In this document: positions 1-7,580 of the stretch, piece after piece
Position numbering within the stretch: the first letter of the stretch is position 1
How the letters are laid out: each line of letters opens with the position of its first letter
Assembly (NCBI GenBank): GCA_012974315.1
Contig: JAAXQI010000256.1
Coordinates: 1 to 21,336, forward strand
Length of the DNA: 21,336 nucleotides
Direction of reading: 5' to 3'
DNA from: Desulfobacterales bacterium
GTDB lineage: Bacteria; Desulfobacterota; Desulfobulbia; Desulfobulbales; BM004
Translations under genes and position numbers: made by a program
Notes under the pieces: generated by a model
Database searches by the model: none
Told to the model about the DNA's origin: nothing
Seen by the model: the letters and a program-made list of their open reading frames with translations, nothing else

Positions 1-2
1 AG

Positions 3-167
3 GGAATACCTCGTAAACGTTTTATGGAAGCAATAAAGTCCGGTGCTTTATCTTCACAGGAGATAAACAGGCTCGTCGGTTCGGGCAGCGGTGATTGCAA
101 GGGTGAACGGTGCGGGCCCAGGATTGAGGAAATGCTCGATGAATATCATGCAGCAATTAAAAAATAA
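3..167 (+). CDS. C-terminal fragment of a BFD-like [2Fe-2S] protein (5' end outside window)
   Basis: The frame is open from the window edge to TAA at 165-167 and gives about 54 residues. It contains GDCKGERCGPRIEEML, which resembles the second half of a BFD-like [2Fe-2S] domain (a C-x4-C-G-P motif after a helix reading EINRLVGSGSG). In known families this small domain sits at the C-terminus of FAD-dependent oxidoreductases of the glycerol-3-phosphate or proline dehydrogenase type, or forms a separate subunit. The first two cluster cysteines would lie upstream of the window. The identity of the parent enzyme cannot be decided here. The BFD-like call rests on motif shape only. Confidence 0.5.
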   Translation, partial: GIPRKRFMEAIKSGALSSQEINRLVGSGSGDCKGERCGPRIEEMLDEYHAAIKK

Positions 168-303
168 GTATGTATGTATTTAATTCTGCGGAGGCGGGTC
201 AGAAAATGATATAGTATTGATTAAGGAAGAGAAATTTAGGGTAGCTTATCTGTAAGATTAGCAATGTCGGAACAGAAAAGATTGTGCTCTTAAGGGAGTG
301 GAG

Positions 304-725
304 ATGACAAACATATTAAGCCTGTTTGAGGAAAGAAAAAATTTGTTGCCGGTGAAGTACTTATCCATGAAGGTGAGGAAAATCGCGACCTCTATATTCT
401 TTCGAAAGGTGTCCTTGAAGTCTCAGTGCAGGATGAATCAAAAAAGGTCATAGTCAGTGAGATTGTTTCCCCGGAAATCCTGGGAGAAATATCTTTCCTG
501 AATGGGAGCCCAAGAACAGCAACTGTCTCTGCGAAGACGGATGTAGAAATATTTATACTGAGTTACGAGAAAGCAAAACAAGAGATATCTGACATACCAA
601 CCTGGTTCAGAATGGTCCTCCTGGCCTTTACCAATCGCATGAAATCCTGTGATGCAAAGATTAAAGAGTATGATCAGAAAGTAAAACAGCTGGAAGTTGA
701 AGTTGCCAAACTTAAGGCAAGCTGA
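304..725 (+). pseudogene. Cyclic-nucleotide-binding domain protein with a -1 frameshift near its start
   Basis: ATG at 304 follows a good Shine-Dalgarno (GGGAGTGGAG, 294-303). The first 13 codons are in one frame, which would stop at TAG 451-453 after 49 codons. The cNMP-binding fold is in the -1 frame: FVAGEVLIHEGEENRDLYIL, then EILGEISFLNG and RTATVSA, which are the usual beta-roll and phosphate-binding-cassette landmarks. That frame ends at 723-725. Joined, the product is about 140 aa: one CRP-type cNMP domain followed by a charged, coiled-coil-like tail (residues about 110-140) and no HTH. The frames meet exactly at A AAA AAT (336-342). This may be a one-base loss in a poly-A run (mutation or assembly error) or a programmed -1 shift. 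I label it a pseudogene conservatively. Confidence 0.7.
336..342 (+). other. Slippery heptamer A AAA AAT at the frameshift point
   Basis: In the frame of ATG 304 the codons read AGA AAA AAT. A simultaneous -1 slip of the AAA and AAT codons re-pairs as AAA AAA, and the next codon becomes TTT at 342, which enters the cNMP-binding frame with no residue missing. A purine-rich stretch GAGGAAAG (328-335) lies directly upstream. The same result would follow from loss of one A in a homopolymer, which is the simpler explanation. Confidence 0.5.
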
Positions 726-850
726 TTCTTTTTGATATTATTTTTTTCAGTTCTTGTTTTTTTACTTTTTCCCTAAAGCAAAACCAGTCTGCAATCCAAC
801 TTGTAAGCCCGAAAAATAATCATTTCCCCGACCTGTGGTTGTATCTTGCC

Positions 851-879
851 TTGACATTTTTTTATGCTGATAGTACAAA
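851..879 (+). promoter_or_regulatory. Candidate sigma-70 promoter for the 1014-1445 gene
   Basis: A perfect TTGACA (851-856) is followed after 17 nt by TACAAA (874-879), which matches 4 of 6 bases of the -10 consensus. It lies about 135 nt upstream of the start at 1014 on the same strand, in AT-rich non-coding DNA. No transcript data support it. Confidence 0.4.
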
Positions 880-1013
880 AAATAAATAGCTGTTTTGAGA
901 TCAGGGATATTATTCTAAGGTTGAGTCATGGCAATACCTTGATCAAATAAATTGCCACGACATGTAAGTGTTCATAGCATATGACTCGCCGTAACTTTAA
1001 GAAGGAGGAGCTT

Positions 1014-1445
1014 ATGGGTTTCATGGACAAGTTGTTTGGCTCAGCAAAAGAGTACCCCCCCTTAAACAAGGATAATCCTGCTGCGCAAAAAATTGATGCT
1101 CTGCGACAACCTGTGGAAAAACTGTTATCAGAAGTCAAAGACCCGGTTGAAGTGGTGCCTGGGGATGAAACAGCCTTTTTCTTTATTGGCAAACCCCCTA
1201 AAAAGTTTGGTGTTGCCTGGGTAGGGAAAGACGGCAAGGTTGTAAACTTTAAAAGTCTGGTGGAAGAAAAGGGCCTTTCGATAATCAGCCTTGAACGGTT
1301 GAGCGACCGGTTAAAACAGATTTATATCCAACATCAGGAAGAACCCCGTTATTCAGTCACAATTAATGAGAAACAGGTAGTGGTTACACCTTCAGAAGCC
1401 TTGAAAAATGACATACGCAAGGTGATTGAAGATACTGTCGGCTGA
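1014..1445 (+). CDS. Conserved-looking hypothetical protein, 143 aa
   Basis: The start at ATG 1014 is chosen because a strong Shine-Dalgarno, GAAGGAGGAG (1001-1010), sits just before it; an in-frame ATG at 981 lacks one. The product begins MGFMDKLFGSAKEYPPL. It has no signal peptide and no membrane segment, and looks like a small soluble alpha/beta protein with a central GDETAFFFIGKPPKKFG segment and a C-terminal helix-strand part. I do not recognise the family. It stands alone between a candidate promoter (851-879) and a clear intrinsic terminator (1469-1501), so it is probably monocistronic. The clean signals and normal codon use make it a real gene; no function can be given. Confidence 0.8.
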   Translation: MGFMDKLFGSAKEYPPLNKDNPAAQKIDALRQPVEKLLSEVKDPVEVVPGDETAFFFIGKPPKKFGVAWVGKDGKVVNFKSLVEEKGLSIISLERLSDRLKQIYIQHQEEPRYSVTINEKQVVVTPSEALKNDIRKVIEDTVG

Positions 1446-1468
1446 TTTATTGTTGCAACATATCTTTT

Positions 1469-1501
1469 AAACCCCTCCCGGATCACCTGGAGGGGTTTTT
1501 A
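1469..1501 (+). terminator. Rho-independent terminator
   Basis: Perfect 10-bp stem AAACCCCTCC (1469-1478) / GGAGGGGTTT (1489-1498) with a 10-nt loop, followed by T residues. It lies 23 nt after the stop of the 1014-1445 gene. Confidence 0.9.
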
Positions 1502-1592
1502 TTTATTCAATGTTCTTTACACTTTTTCCCCGGTAGACTAATTTAGCTGCGTGAGTTTATCTTTTTGTAAATAAAACTAAGGGGTTTTGCAA

Positions 1593-1853
1593 ATGGCAGA
1601 TTCTGGGAATCAAGAGAAGCGGGCAGCAGATCGGCAACTGATTGAAACAGAGGTTACATTTCATACCGAGGATGACATATACATGGCCGAGTCTGTGGAT
1701 ATATCAAATACCGGTATTCGGATTGTAACCGATAATCCCATCGATATTCGTATCCAGATTAAAGAGGATGACAAGATGGTGCAGTATGACGCACAACTGG
1801 TATGGGCCAGACTGAAAGATGACGGTACCATGGAATATGGTTTGAAATATTAA
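1593..1853 (+). CDS. Small single-domain PilZ protein, 86 aa
   Basis: The ATG at 1593 is preceded by AAGGGG (1579-1584) at good spacing; a TTG two codons earlier is less likely. Both PilZ c-di-GMP signatures are present: RxxxR as RAADR (residues 10-14) and (D/N)xSxxG as DISNTG (36-41), followed by a beta-barrel-like region ending at MEYGLKY. The protein is a stand-alone PilZ domain without a partner domain, the type that acts as a soluble c-di-GMP receptor or adaptor. The motifs suggest it can bind the nucleotide. It follows a terminator and precedes a convergent gene, so it appears to be its own transcription unit. The target process cannot be read from context. Confidence 0.88.
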   Translation: MADSGNQEKRAADRQLIETEVTFHTEDDIYMAESVDISNTGIRIVTDNPIDIRIQIKEDDKMVQYDAQLVWARLKDDGTMEYGLKY

Positions 1854-1855
1854 TC

Positions 1856-1895
1856 CAGGAATAGCCTTAAACTTTTATTGCAGGGCTATTCCCTG
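1856..1895. terminator. Hairpin between convergent pilZ and prmA-like genes
   Basis: CAGGAATAGCC (1856-1866) pairs imperfectly (one bulge) with GGGCTATTCCCTG (1883-1895) directly after the pilZ stop. Neither side has a clean T-run immediately behind it, so it may end transcription weakly or only protect 3' ends. Confidence 0.4.
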
Positions 1896-1969
1896 ATTCT
1901 GCCCAGAGCCTATAATTTTTTGTATTTTGTTTTCATCATCGCTGAATATGTGTGCTGGCCTTTTGTCTG

Positions 1970-2803
1970 CTAGCACGTAAAATTTTTGCCTTTAGATGTG
2001 TCGCCCAGTACCCACACCCTCCATTTATCCATGGAACGACGTTCCAGAAAAGTAGGTGGTTTGTCAGGAAGCGCTGCAAGGAGCTGTTCTTCTTCATTTG
2101 GCATAAAGCCGGAGAGTATATATAATTTTGCCTGCCAGAATGATGGCGAATTGAAGAGGTCAACAAGCAGGCTGTGATGCAGGTTCGCCATTATGACATC
2201 CACGCCCGTATCAGGGAGTTCTTTTCTTAGATCAAGCTGTTTGACGTGAATTGTTTTTTGCGAGTTGTTGTATAGTGCATTTTGCTTTGTTACTTTGCAT
2301 GCCAGGGAGTTATGGTCAACAGCCACCACAGAAGAGGCTCCCAACCTGGCTAAACCAATTGAAAGCAAGCCGGTTCCGCATCCAAGATCAAGTCCGGTAA
2401 ACCCTGGGGCTAACATCCTGTCAAGGCTGACAAGTGTTTCCAGGCAAAGGCGGGTGGAAGGGTGAAAACCGTTGCCAAACACTACGCTTGGATCGATTCT
2501 GATATCTGCATGATCCTTGTTCCAGATCGGCGCAACAGTTAAAGGGCCGATTGTAAAAGGGACGACCTCTTGTCCCATTTCCCAATCATTATAATCAATA
2601 TCTGCCTGGTAAAAGAGCTGGCAATTATATTGATGACAGAGTTTTTCCACCAGCTCGTTTTGGGGTTTATGAAAGACAATTATGGTTTTATCATCTTCAA
2701 CCCAGGCGCCGATAAGGTCGGGATAATCAATGTCAGGAATACCTGTGCCGTCGATATGGTAGGTGTAAATTCTGGAGTATTGCGAATAAGGTGGTTTGAG
2801 CAT
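1970..2803 (-). CDS. prmA: PrmA-like SAM-dependent methyltransferase (ribosomal protein L11 methyltransferase family)
   Basis: 277 aa. The PrmA hallmarks are in order: a substrate-domain N-terminus, then DPSVVFGNGFHPSTRLCLE (residues 104-122, the family's D-P-x-x-A-F-G-x-G-x-H-P-T-T signature), SAM motif I GLDLGCGTG (137-145), and VDVIMANLHHSLL. Canonical PrmA trimethylates ribosomal protein L11 in the cytoplasm. The PrmA N(I/P)L loop is present only in altered form (ANLHHSLL) and the N-terminal domain is poorly conserved, so a different protein substrate is possible. It is divergent from the thioesterase at 2939 and convergent with pilZ. The start at 2803 is the first reasonable ATG; its Shine-Dalgarno is weak. 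The gene symbol is a family assignment. Confidence 0.8.
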   Translation of the reverse strand: MLKPPYSQYSRIYTYHIDGTGIPDIDYPDLIGAWVEDDKTIIVFHKPQNELVEKLCHQYNCQLFYQADIDYNDWEMGQEVVPFTIGPLTVAPIWNKDHADIRIDPSVVFGNGFHPSTRLCLETLVSLDRMLAPGFTGLDLGCGTGLLSIGLARLGASSVVAVDHNSLACKVTKQNALYNNSQKTIHVKQLDLRKELPDTGVDVIMANLHHSLLVDLFNSPSFWQAKLYILSGFMPNEEEQLLAALPDKPPTFLERRSMDKWRVWVLGDTSKGKNFTC

Positions 2804-2845
2804 AATAACGCTTCAATTTTATAATAATATGTTTTACATGTTTCA

Positions 2846-2879
2846 CAGGGACAGATTTTTAATCTGGCTCTGTTTCCTG
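2846..2879. repeat. Imperfect REP-like palindrome in the divergent intergenic region
   Basis: CAGGGACAGATT (2846-2857) and AATCTG...CTGT..CCTG (2861-2879) form a broken stem. The core GGGACAGATTT resembles the better palindrome at 16492-16516, suggesting one dispersed repeat family. It lies between the divergent prmA-like and thioesterase genes. Confidence 0.4.
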
Positions 2880-2938
2880 GATAAAAGTTGATTGTATTAC
2901 ATAAAGACAGCAGGTAAAGAAAATTCTGGAATAGATAT

Positions 2939-3295
2939 ATGGAAAATTATAAATTGGTTTTACCGGGGCACCTTAATCATTACGGTTATCTTTTTGGAGG
3001 TAATCTCTTGCAATGGGTTGACGAGGTTGGTTGGATTGCAGCCAGCCTGGACTACCCTGGCTGTAACTTTGTCACCATCGGCATGGACAAGGTTGAGTTT
3101 AAAAAAAGCGTGCGCCAGGGAGCGTTGCTCAGGTTTGAAGCCAAGCGGACCAGGGAAGGGAATTCTTCTGTAAAGTATACGGTTGATGTTTATCGGCACG
3201 ATATGAAAAGCGGGACTGAAGCGCCAATTTTTTCAACCAATACGACCTTTGTCTGTATCGATAGCCAGGGCAATAAATGCGGGCTTAATAAATAG
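2939..3295 (+). CDS. Hotdog-fold acyl-CoA thioesterase, 118 aa
   Basis: The protein carries NHYGYLFGGNLLQWVDEVG (residues 13-31), matching the YciA/ACOT-type hotdog pattern N-x-x-G-x-x-F-GG-x(6)-D, with the helix aspartate (D28) that acts in catalysis in that family. A VEFKKSVRQGALLRFEA strand block follows, typical of these single-domain thioesterases. The family hydrolyses acyl-CoA to free acid and CoA in the cytosol. The usual Asp of the GDIFGG motif is Tyr here (GYLFGG), which may change substrate range. At 118 aa it is slightly shorter than YciA, mainly at the C-terminus. It ends 12 nt from the convergent 962-aa acyl ligase/acyltransferase gene, also a lipid gene. The Shine-Dalgarno is weak. 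Confidence 0.82.
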   Translation: MENYKLVLPGHLNHYGYLFGGNLLQWVDEVGWIAASLDYPGCNFVTIGMDKVEFKKSVRQGALLRFEAKRTREGNSSVKYTVDVYRHDMKSGTEAPIFSTNTTFVCIDSQGNKCGLNK

Positions 3296-3307
3296 GTTTT
3301 CAGTTGT

Positions 3308-6196
3308 TTAAAGTGGGGCCGATGGCTGCAATCGTGGACGTTCATGTCCAAGGTCCGGTTCGCCGCAATGTAAAAGGAGCCACTCCCTGGTTTTATCCCG
3401 AAGTTGAAGTGCCGCAGACCAGGTGCCCTGTTCCTCTGAATAGGTTTTGTCAATGGTTATTGGTTTGCCGAAGGTCACTGATATTGTTCCATGACGAGGA
3501 AACCACGAATCGGCCCGCAGTATCGAGCGAGTGCCCCTGATTGCAATGGGTACAATTGGAAGACCGGTACGGGCTGCTGTTTCAAAGGCCCCCATCCTGA
3601 ATGGCAAAAGCCCTGGCATTCGCATAAATGTTCCCTCAGGAAAGAAGAAGAGGCAGCGATTACCCATGCCCTTATCAGTAAGTGTTTTTGCATCTTTTAT
3701 ACCCTTCTGCTGGTCGAAACGTTCAACAAACATGGTCCCGATTCTTTTGAGTAAAATATAGACAACAGGCTTGTCCTTCAGCTCAGCTTTTGCAATGAAA
3801 CTAAAGGAGCGATCGAGTACTGCGGTAAGCGCGTAACCGTCCAGATAACTGGCATGATTGGATATAAAAACGCAGGTTTTAGTCTTCCCAGGCAGATTGT
3901 TAATCCCTTTGGCTATTAACTTTGTCCCGGTGAAGGCTGCAAGAAATTTCACCCCAAGGCGCATTACTGTCCACCTGAGTTTTTCCACGGGGAGTATGAA
4001 AACCAAAACTCCGACAACAGGGGCCAGGAGGCAATACATAAACCAGCACCAGGATGCGTAGAATGCTGGCTTCAACTGCTGAAGGCTGCTGCGTAACCTG
4101 AAACGTAACCCCTTCAGCTTAAAAAGGATAAGCTGCAGCCACACAGACTGTTGCGGCTTACCAATACGTTCACGCTCATAGATGTCTCTGCTGGCATTGC
4201 GCCTTATTTTTCCGCTGGATGTTTTTAATACCGTATTGGGAGGTGCCAGCACCACCTCATCCGGAGGAGTCCCGGCCAGGTCTGTGACAATGGTATTGAT
4301 ACTGTTTCTGATTTGCGCCAGCACCTCTTCGTTCTTTTTCCTTGTTTCCGCCAGGATAATTAACCGTTCCGTGCCACTCTCTAAAGATTTGGAACCAAAT
4401 ACAGCAACGTTTCCTTCCCGTATTCCATCTACCTTGCCGATTGCCTCTTCCAGTTCCACCGGGTAAATATTGCGCCCGGCTCTTATGATGATATCTTTTG
4501 TACGCCCGGTGATATAGACATTACCTGCAGCTAAATATGCCTTGTCGCCGGAGTCGAGCCACTGGCCGTGAAACATCTCTTTTGTTTTGTCCGGATTCTT
4601 GAAATAACCCGAGGTAGTGGAAGGTCCGGTAAATTGCAGACTTCCTTCAGTACGTTCCGGGAGTTCGCGGTCAGTTGCATCGACGATTCTTATCTGGTGA
4701 CCGGGCAGCGGTTGCCCGCAGCTGACAAATTCCAAGGGATCTGTTCCTCCTTCACCGGCCTGGCTTGCCTTTCCTGTGCCCATGAAGGTGTGACGATCTA
4801 TTTTGTCAATCATGATGGTGCTTCCAGGTTTTGGGAACGCAAGGCCGACAGATGATTCTGCCAGGCCATAGACCGGCATCATGGTTTCCGGCCGGAATCC
4901 GTGATGGGCAAAACGGTCAATAAACCTCCTGATGGATTCAGGGTTAACCGCCTCTGCGCCATTGAAAGCGATTCTCCAAGAGCTCAGATCAAGTCCCTGG
5001 ATATCCTTTTTATCAATGCGCCGAAGACAAAGCTCGTAGGCGAAATTAGGGGCAGCGGAAAGTGTGCCGCCATATTTATGTATGGCCCATAACCAACGCT
5101 GTGGTTTGGCTATAAAGGCAAGGGGTGGCATGATAACCAGTTGGCAGGCAAAATGGAGGCTTCCAAGCCATGCTCCGATAAGCCCCATATCATGATAGAG
5201 GGGGAGCCAGCTTATAAAAACATCTTCATGGGATACGTTGTTAACCTTTGCCATGGCCCGGATATTGGCCAACAGGTTTGCATGGGTGAGCACTACACCC
5301 TTGGGCATGCCTGTGCTGCCAGAGGTATACTGCAGAAAGGCGATGTTTCCCGCAGAGAGAGCGGGTTTTCTGAACCCGGATAAAGATTTGCTTCCTGCCT
5401 GGTGTAACTCCGGCACGGTTAAGACATGGCGCAGGTTGACAACCTGGGTATGCATCAACTTTGCAAACTGTTTCGCCTCATCCACAGTAACCATAATCCT
5501 GGCAAGACAGTTTTTTGCAATGGCGGTGTGGCGCAGCAGGTGCTCCTCGATCTGCTTGAGTCTGCCAGGAGGGTAGACTGGAACAGGTATGCCGCCTGCC
5601 AGCAGAACTCCGAAAAATGTAAAAAAGTATTCAGGACCTGTTGGGAGCATAATGAGGACAGACTCCCCATGTTCAAGACCGGAATGCTGCAGGCCGGCTG
5701 CCACAAGCTCTGCACCATTCCATAGATCAAGATACGTGATGACTTCATCTGTCTCCTGGTCGCTGTATAGGCGGATATGGGGTCGATCGGGATGGTTTTT
5801 TACGTGCCATTCAAGAACCTCAACCAGGGTTTCAGCCTTAAGCGGTGCATCTTCAACTTCATCAAGTTTTATGGTGCTTATTTCCCGGGCAATTCCTTCA
5901 TGTTTTCTGACACCGGAACCCATGACAGCACGCAGAAGATCACGGACCGTATCAACAGTTGGCAGGATTTTTTCCGAGAGTGATATGGTAAAAGATTTTT
6001 CAATGCGGGCCAGAAGTTCCATCTGGGTGAGACTGTCAAAGCCCAGATCACGGTCAAGCGAGCTGTCCAGAGCCGGTTTAATAGACTCTTTGTGTTCAGG
6101 ATGAATCTCGGCGGCCAGACCTCTAACTATCTCAAGCAGTCGGGAGGCTGTTTCTGTTGTCGTATCAGAGCTGATTTTGTCTTGTTGGTATGCCAT
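3308..6196 (-). CDS. ACP - acyl-CoA/ACP (FAAL-like) ligase - PlsC acyltransferase fusion, 962 aa
   Basis: Three domains are visible. (1) Residues about 15-95 are an acyl carrier domain with the phosphopantetheine site DSL (Ser55). (2) Residues about 120-680 are an AMP-forming ligase with A3 motif YTSGSTGMPKG (290-300), SWLPLYHDMGLIG (329-341, FAAL/FACL style), VYGLAES (442-448), SGD (549-551), GRTKDIIIRAGRNIYP and the A10 lysine motif KTSSGKIRR (658-666). (3) After a hydrophobic stretch (about 718-737) comes a PlsC/AGPAT domain with NHASYLD (780-786) and FFPEGT (851-856). Inference: a fatty acid is activated, loaded on the built-in ACP and transferred to a lysophospholipid at the membrane. 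E. coli Aas has the reverse order (acyltransferase then ligase) and no ACP. It lies 78 nt downstream of the EEP gene, probably in one operon. Confidence 0.9.
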   Translation of the reverse strand: MAYQQDKISSDTTTETASRLLEIVRGLAAEIHPEHKESIKPALDSSLDRDLGFDSLTQMELLARIEKSFTISLSEKILPTVDTVRDLLRAVMGSGVRKHEGIAREISTIKLDEVEDAPLKAETLVEVLEWHVKNHPDRPHIRLYSDQETDEVITYLDLWNGAELVAAGLQHSGLEHGESVLIMLPTGPEYFFTFFGVLLAGGIPVPVYPPGRLKQIEEHLLRHTAIAKNCLARIMVTVDEAKQFAKLMHTQVVNLRHVLTVPELHQAGSKSLSGFRKPALSAGNIAFLQYTSGSTGMPKGVVLTHANLLANIRAMAKVNNVSHEDVFISWLPLYHDMGLIGAWLGSLHFACQLVIMPPLAFIAKPQRWLWAIHKYGGTLSAAPNFAYELCLRRIDKKDIQGLDLSSWRIAFNGAEAVNPESIRRFIDRFAHHGFRPETMMPVYGLAESSVGLAFPKPGSTIMIDKIDRHTFMGTGKASQAGEGGTDPLEFVSCGQPLPGHQIRIVDATDRELPERTEGSLQFTGPSTTSGYFKNPDKTKEMFHGQWLDSGDKAYLAAGNVYITGRTKDIIIRAGRNIYPVELEEAIGKVDGIREGNVAVFGSKSLESGTERLIILAETRKKNEEVLAQIRNSINTIVTDLAGTPPDEVVLAPPNTVLKTSSGKIRRNASRDIYERERIGKPQQSVWLQLILFKLKGLRFRLRSSLQQLKPAFYASWCWFMYCLLAPVVGVLVFILPVEKLRWTVMRLGVKFLAAFTGTKLIAKGINNLPGKTKTCVFISNHASYLDGYALTAVLDRSFSFIAKAELKDKPVVYILLKRIGTMFVERFDQQKGIKDAKTLTDKGMGNRCLFFFPEGTFMRMPGLLPFRMGAFETAARTGLPIVPIAIRGTRSILRADSWFPRHGTISVTFGKPITIDKTYSEEQGTWSAALQLRDKTREWLLLHCGEPDLGHERPRLQPSAPL

Positions 6197-6274
6197 ATCC
6201 GTTCATAATATATCTAACGAACCGGTCGATCAACGTTTAAATTATTCTGAATCCGTGAATCTGTGGATTCGAGA

Positions 6275-7102
6275 TTATATCAGGAAATTAATGTTTTCGG
6301 GTGAGATTTCGGCCAGGCTGTCACTGTCAGCCTTTGAGGTTACAGGATCTCCTGCTGTGTGCAGTTTGAATTCTGCTATTACAGGGAGATGATCACTGGC
6401 CAGCCTGGTTATTCCCATCCAGCAGCGCCGCCGCCTGATCAGTTCCAGGGAGCCACGGTAGAATATTTTGTCAAGCCCGCCGGTGGGTGAGAAGGCGGGA
6501 TAGGTCAGATAGGAATTATGATAACCACTGCTGTGGTTGGTGGCACATTCAAAGTTTAGAATATCGGTAAAGATTGGCGCCAGAAAGGTACGCCAGTCAT
6601 TAAAATCACCTCCAACCAGGCAGGGAGTTTCAGGAGCTATTGCAGCAAACTCTTCTGAGTTTATGACTCGCCCTATCTGCCGGACCCGTTCCTGGGAAGA
6701 GAGTCCAAGGTGCAGGTTGAAAACTTCAATATTCTGGGAAAAATCAGAGGAGTTGTTGATTTGGATTGAGGAATACTGGCAGCCCCTGGCTTTATGCTTT
6801 CCTATAGTGAGATTTATGTTTCGGGACTGAGTGATAGGAAACTTGCTCAAGGTGGTATTGCCATACATGCCCTTTTTGAGCTTGACATTAAGCCCGGTAG
6901 CATAATGCGGGTAACCGCCAGCCTCAGCCATTTCTTTGGCCAGATCAAGCTGCCTCGAGCGGGGTACACCAACGTCAACCTCTTGCAGGAGTACTATGTC
7001 TGCCTGGTGATGGTTGATAATCTTTGCAATTCTTTCAGGTCTAAAGAGCCGGTCAACGCCGATGGCCCTATGCATATTGTAGGAAAGAACCCTGAGTAAC
7101 AT
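6275..7102 (-). CDS. EEP-superfamily metal-dependent phosphohydrolase, YbhP-like, 275 aa
   Basis: All endonuclease/exonuclease/phosphatase landmarks are present: LSYNMH (6-11), LLQEVD (38-43, metal-binding Glu), GNTTLSKFPI (81-90), NLHLGLS (129-135), GDFNDWR (165-171), LDKIFYRG (210-217) and SDHLP (236-240). There is no signal peptide. The pattern H-L-G-L followed later by GDFNDWR is close to E. coli YbhP, encoded beside cardiolipin synthase ClsB. Here it lies directly upstream of an acyl ligase/acyltransferase, so a phospholipid-related substrate is more likely than DNA; this is inference from context. It begins 11 nt after the DsrE stop, suggesting cotranscription. Confidence 0.83.
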   Translation of the reverse strand: MLLRVLSYNMHRAIGVDRLFRPERIAKIINHHQADIVLLQEVDVGVPRSRQLDLAKEMAEAGGYPHYATGLNVKLKKGMYGNTTLSKFPITQSRNINLTIGKHKARGCQYSSIQINNSSDFSQNIEVFNLHLGLSSQERVRQIGRVINSEEFAAIAPETPCLVGGDFNDWRTFLAPIFTDILNFECATNHSSGYHNSYLTYPAFSPTGGLDKIFYRGSLELIRRRRCWMGITRLASDHLPVIAEFKLHTAGDPVTSKADSDSLAEISPENINFLI

Positions 7103-7113
7103 GATTTTGTTCT

Positions 7114-7476
7114 TTAATATACTATAACGTTTTTGGCTTCCAGATAATTATCCACTAAAGTTGGACCGGACACTATTTCAATATAGTCCAACAGGTCTTC
7201 ATGGTTGATATTTCTTGACCGTATGCATGGTTCGCAGGCATAAACTTTCCCCCCTTCTTCCTTGAAGATTTCCATGAGCTGCTGTAACGGCGGGAATCCC
7301 GGTGCGTTTACGTGGCGGGCATAATCTTTCTTGCCTAAAAAAACACCTGTTGACTGCAGGATTATTATAGCCTCGGCATCCATTGCCAGGGCTGAATTTC
7401 CAAGAGCAAAAGGGATTATTGCCTTGTCTGCATTTTCATCAGCACATGTTACTACAAAGATCAGTGTGTCTGCCAT
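7114..7476 (-). CDS. DsrE-family protein, 120 aa
   Basis: The start at 7476 is set by a Shine-Dalgarno GAGGAG 6-7 nt upstream; the frame is open further but that part looks non-coding. The product MADTLIFVVTCADENADKA has the DsrE/YchN-like Rossmann-type fold pattern: an N-terminal hydrophobic strand, ALGNSALAMDAEAIIILQSTGVFL, and a single conserved cysteine region YACEPCIRSR (about residues 80-89). DsrE-like proteins are cytoplasmic and many carry or sense sulfur on that cysteine; others are of unknown role. There are no DsrF/DsrH partners or sulfurtransferase genes next to it. It lies between the msrAB gene (104 nt upstream) and the EEP gene (11 nt downstream) on the same strand. Confidence 0.82.
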   Translation of the reverse strand: MADTLIFVVTCADENADKAIIPFALGNSALAMDAEAIIILQSTGVFLGKKDYARHVNAPGFPPLQQLMEIFKEEGGKVYACEPCIRSRNINHEDLLDYIEIVSGPTLVDNYLEAKNVIVY

Positions 7477-7580
7477 GTGAAACTCCTCATAAATGGGTTG
7501 CTGGAAATTAGTTTTATAAGCGTACCATAAGTACCCATGATGCGCTGTCAAGAATGAAAGTAATAGAATTATTGCAGATG

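Noticed and set aside
926..1237. 103-codon minus-strand open frame
   Set aside because: Antisense to the 1014-1445 gene, which has a strong Shine-Dalgarno and its own terminator.
5589..6104. 171-codon + strand open frame inside the 962-aa gene
   Set aside because: Opposite-strand shadow, rich in Arg/Ser, overlapping the clearly coding ACP/ligase region.
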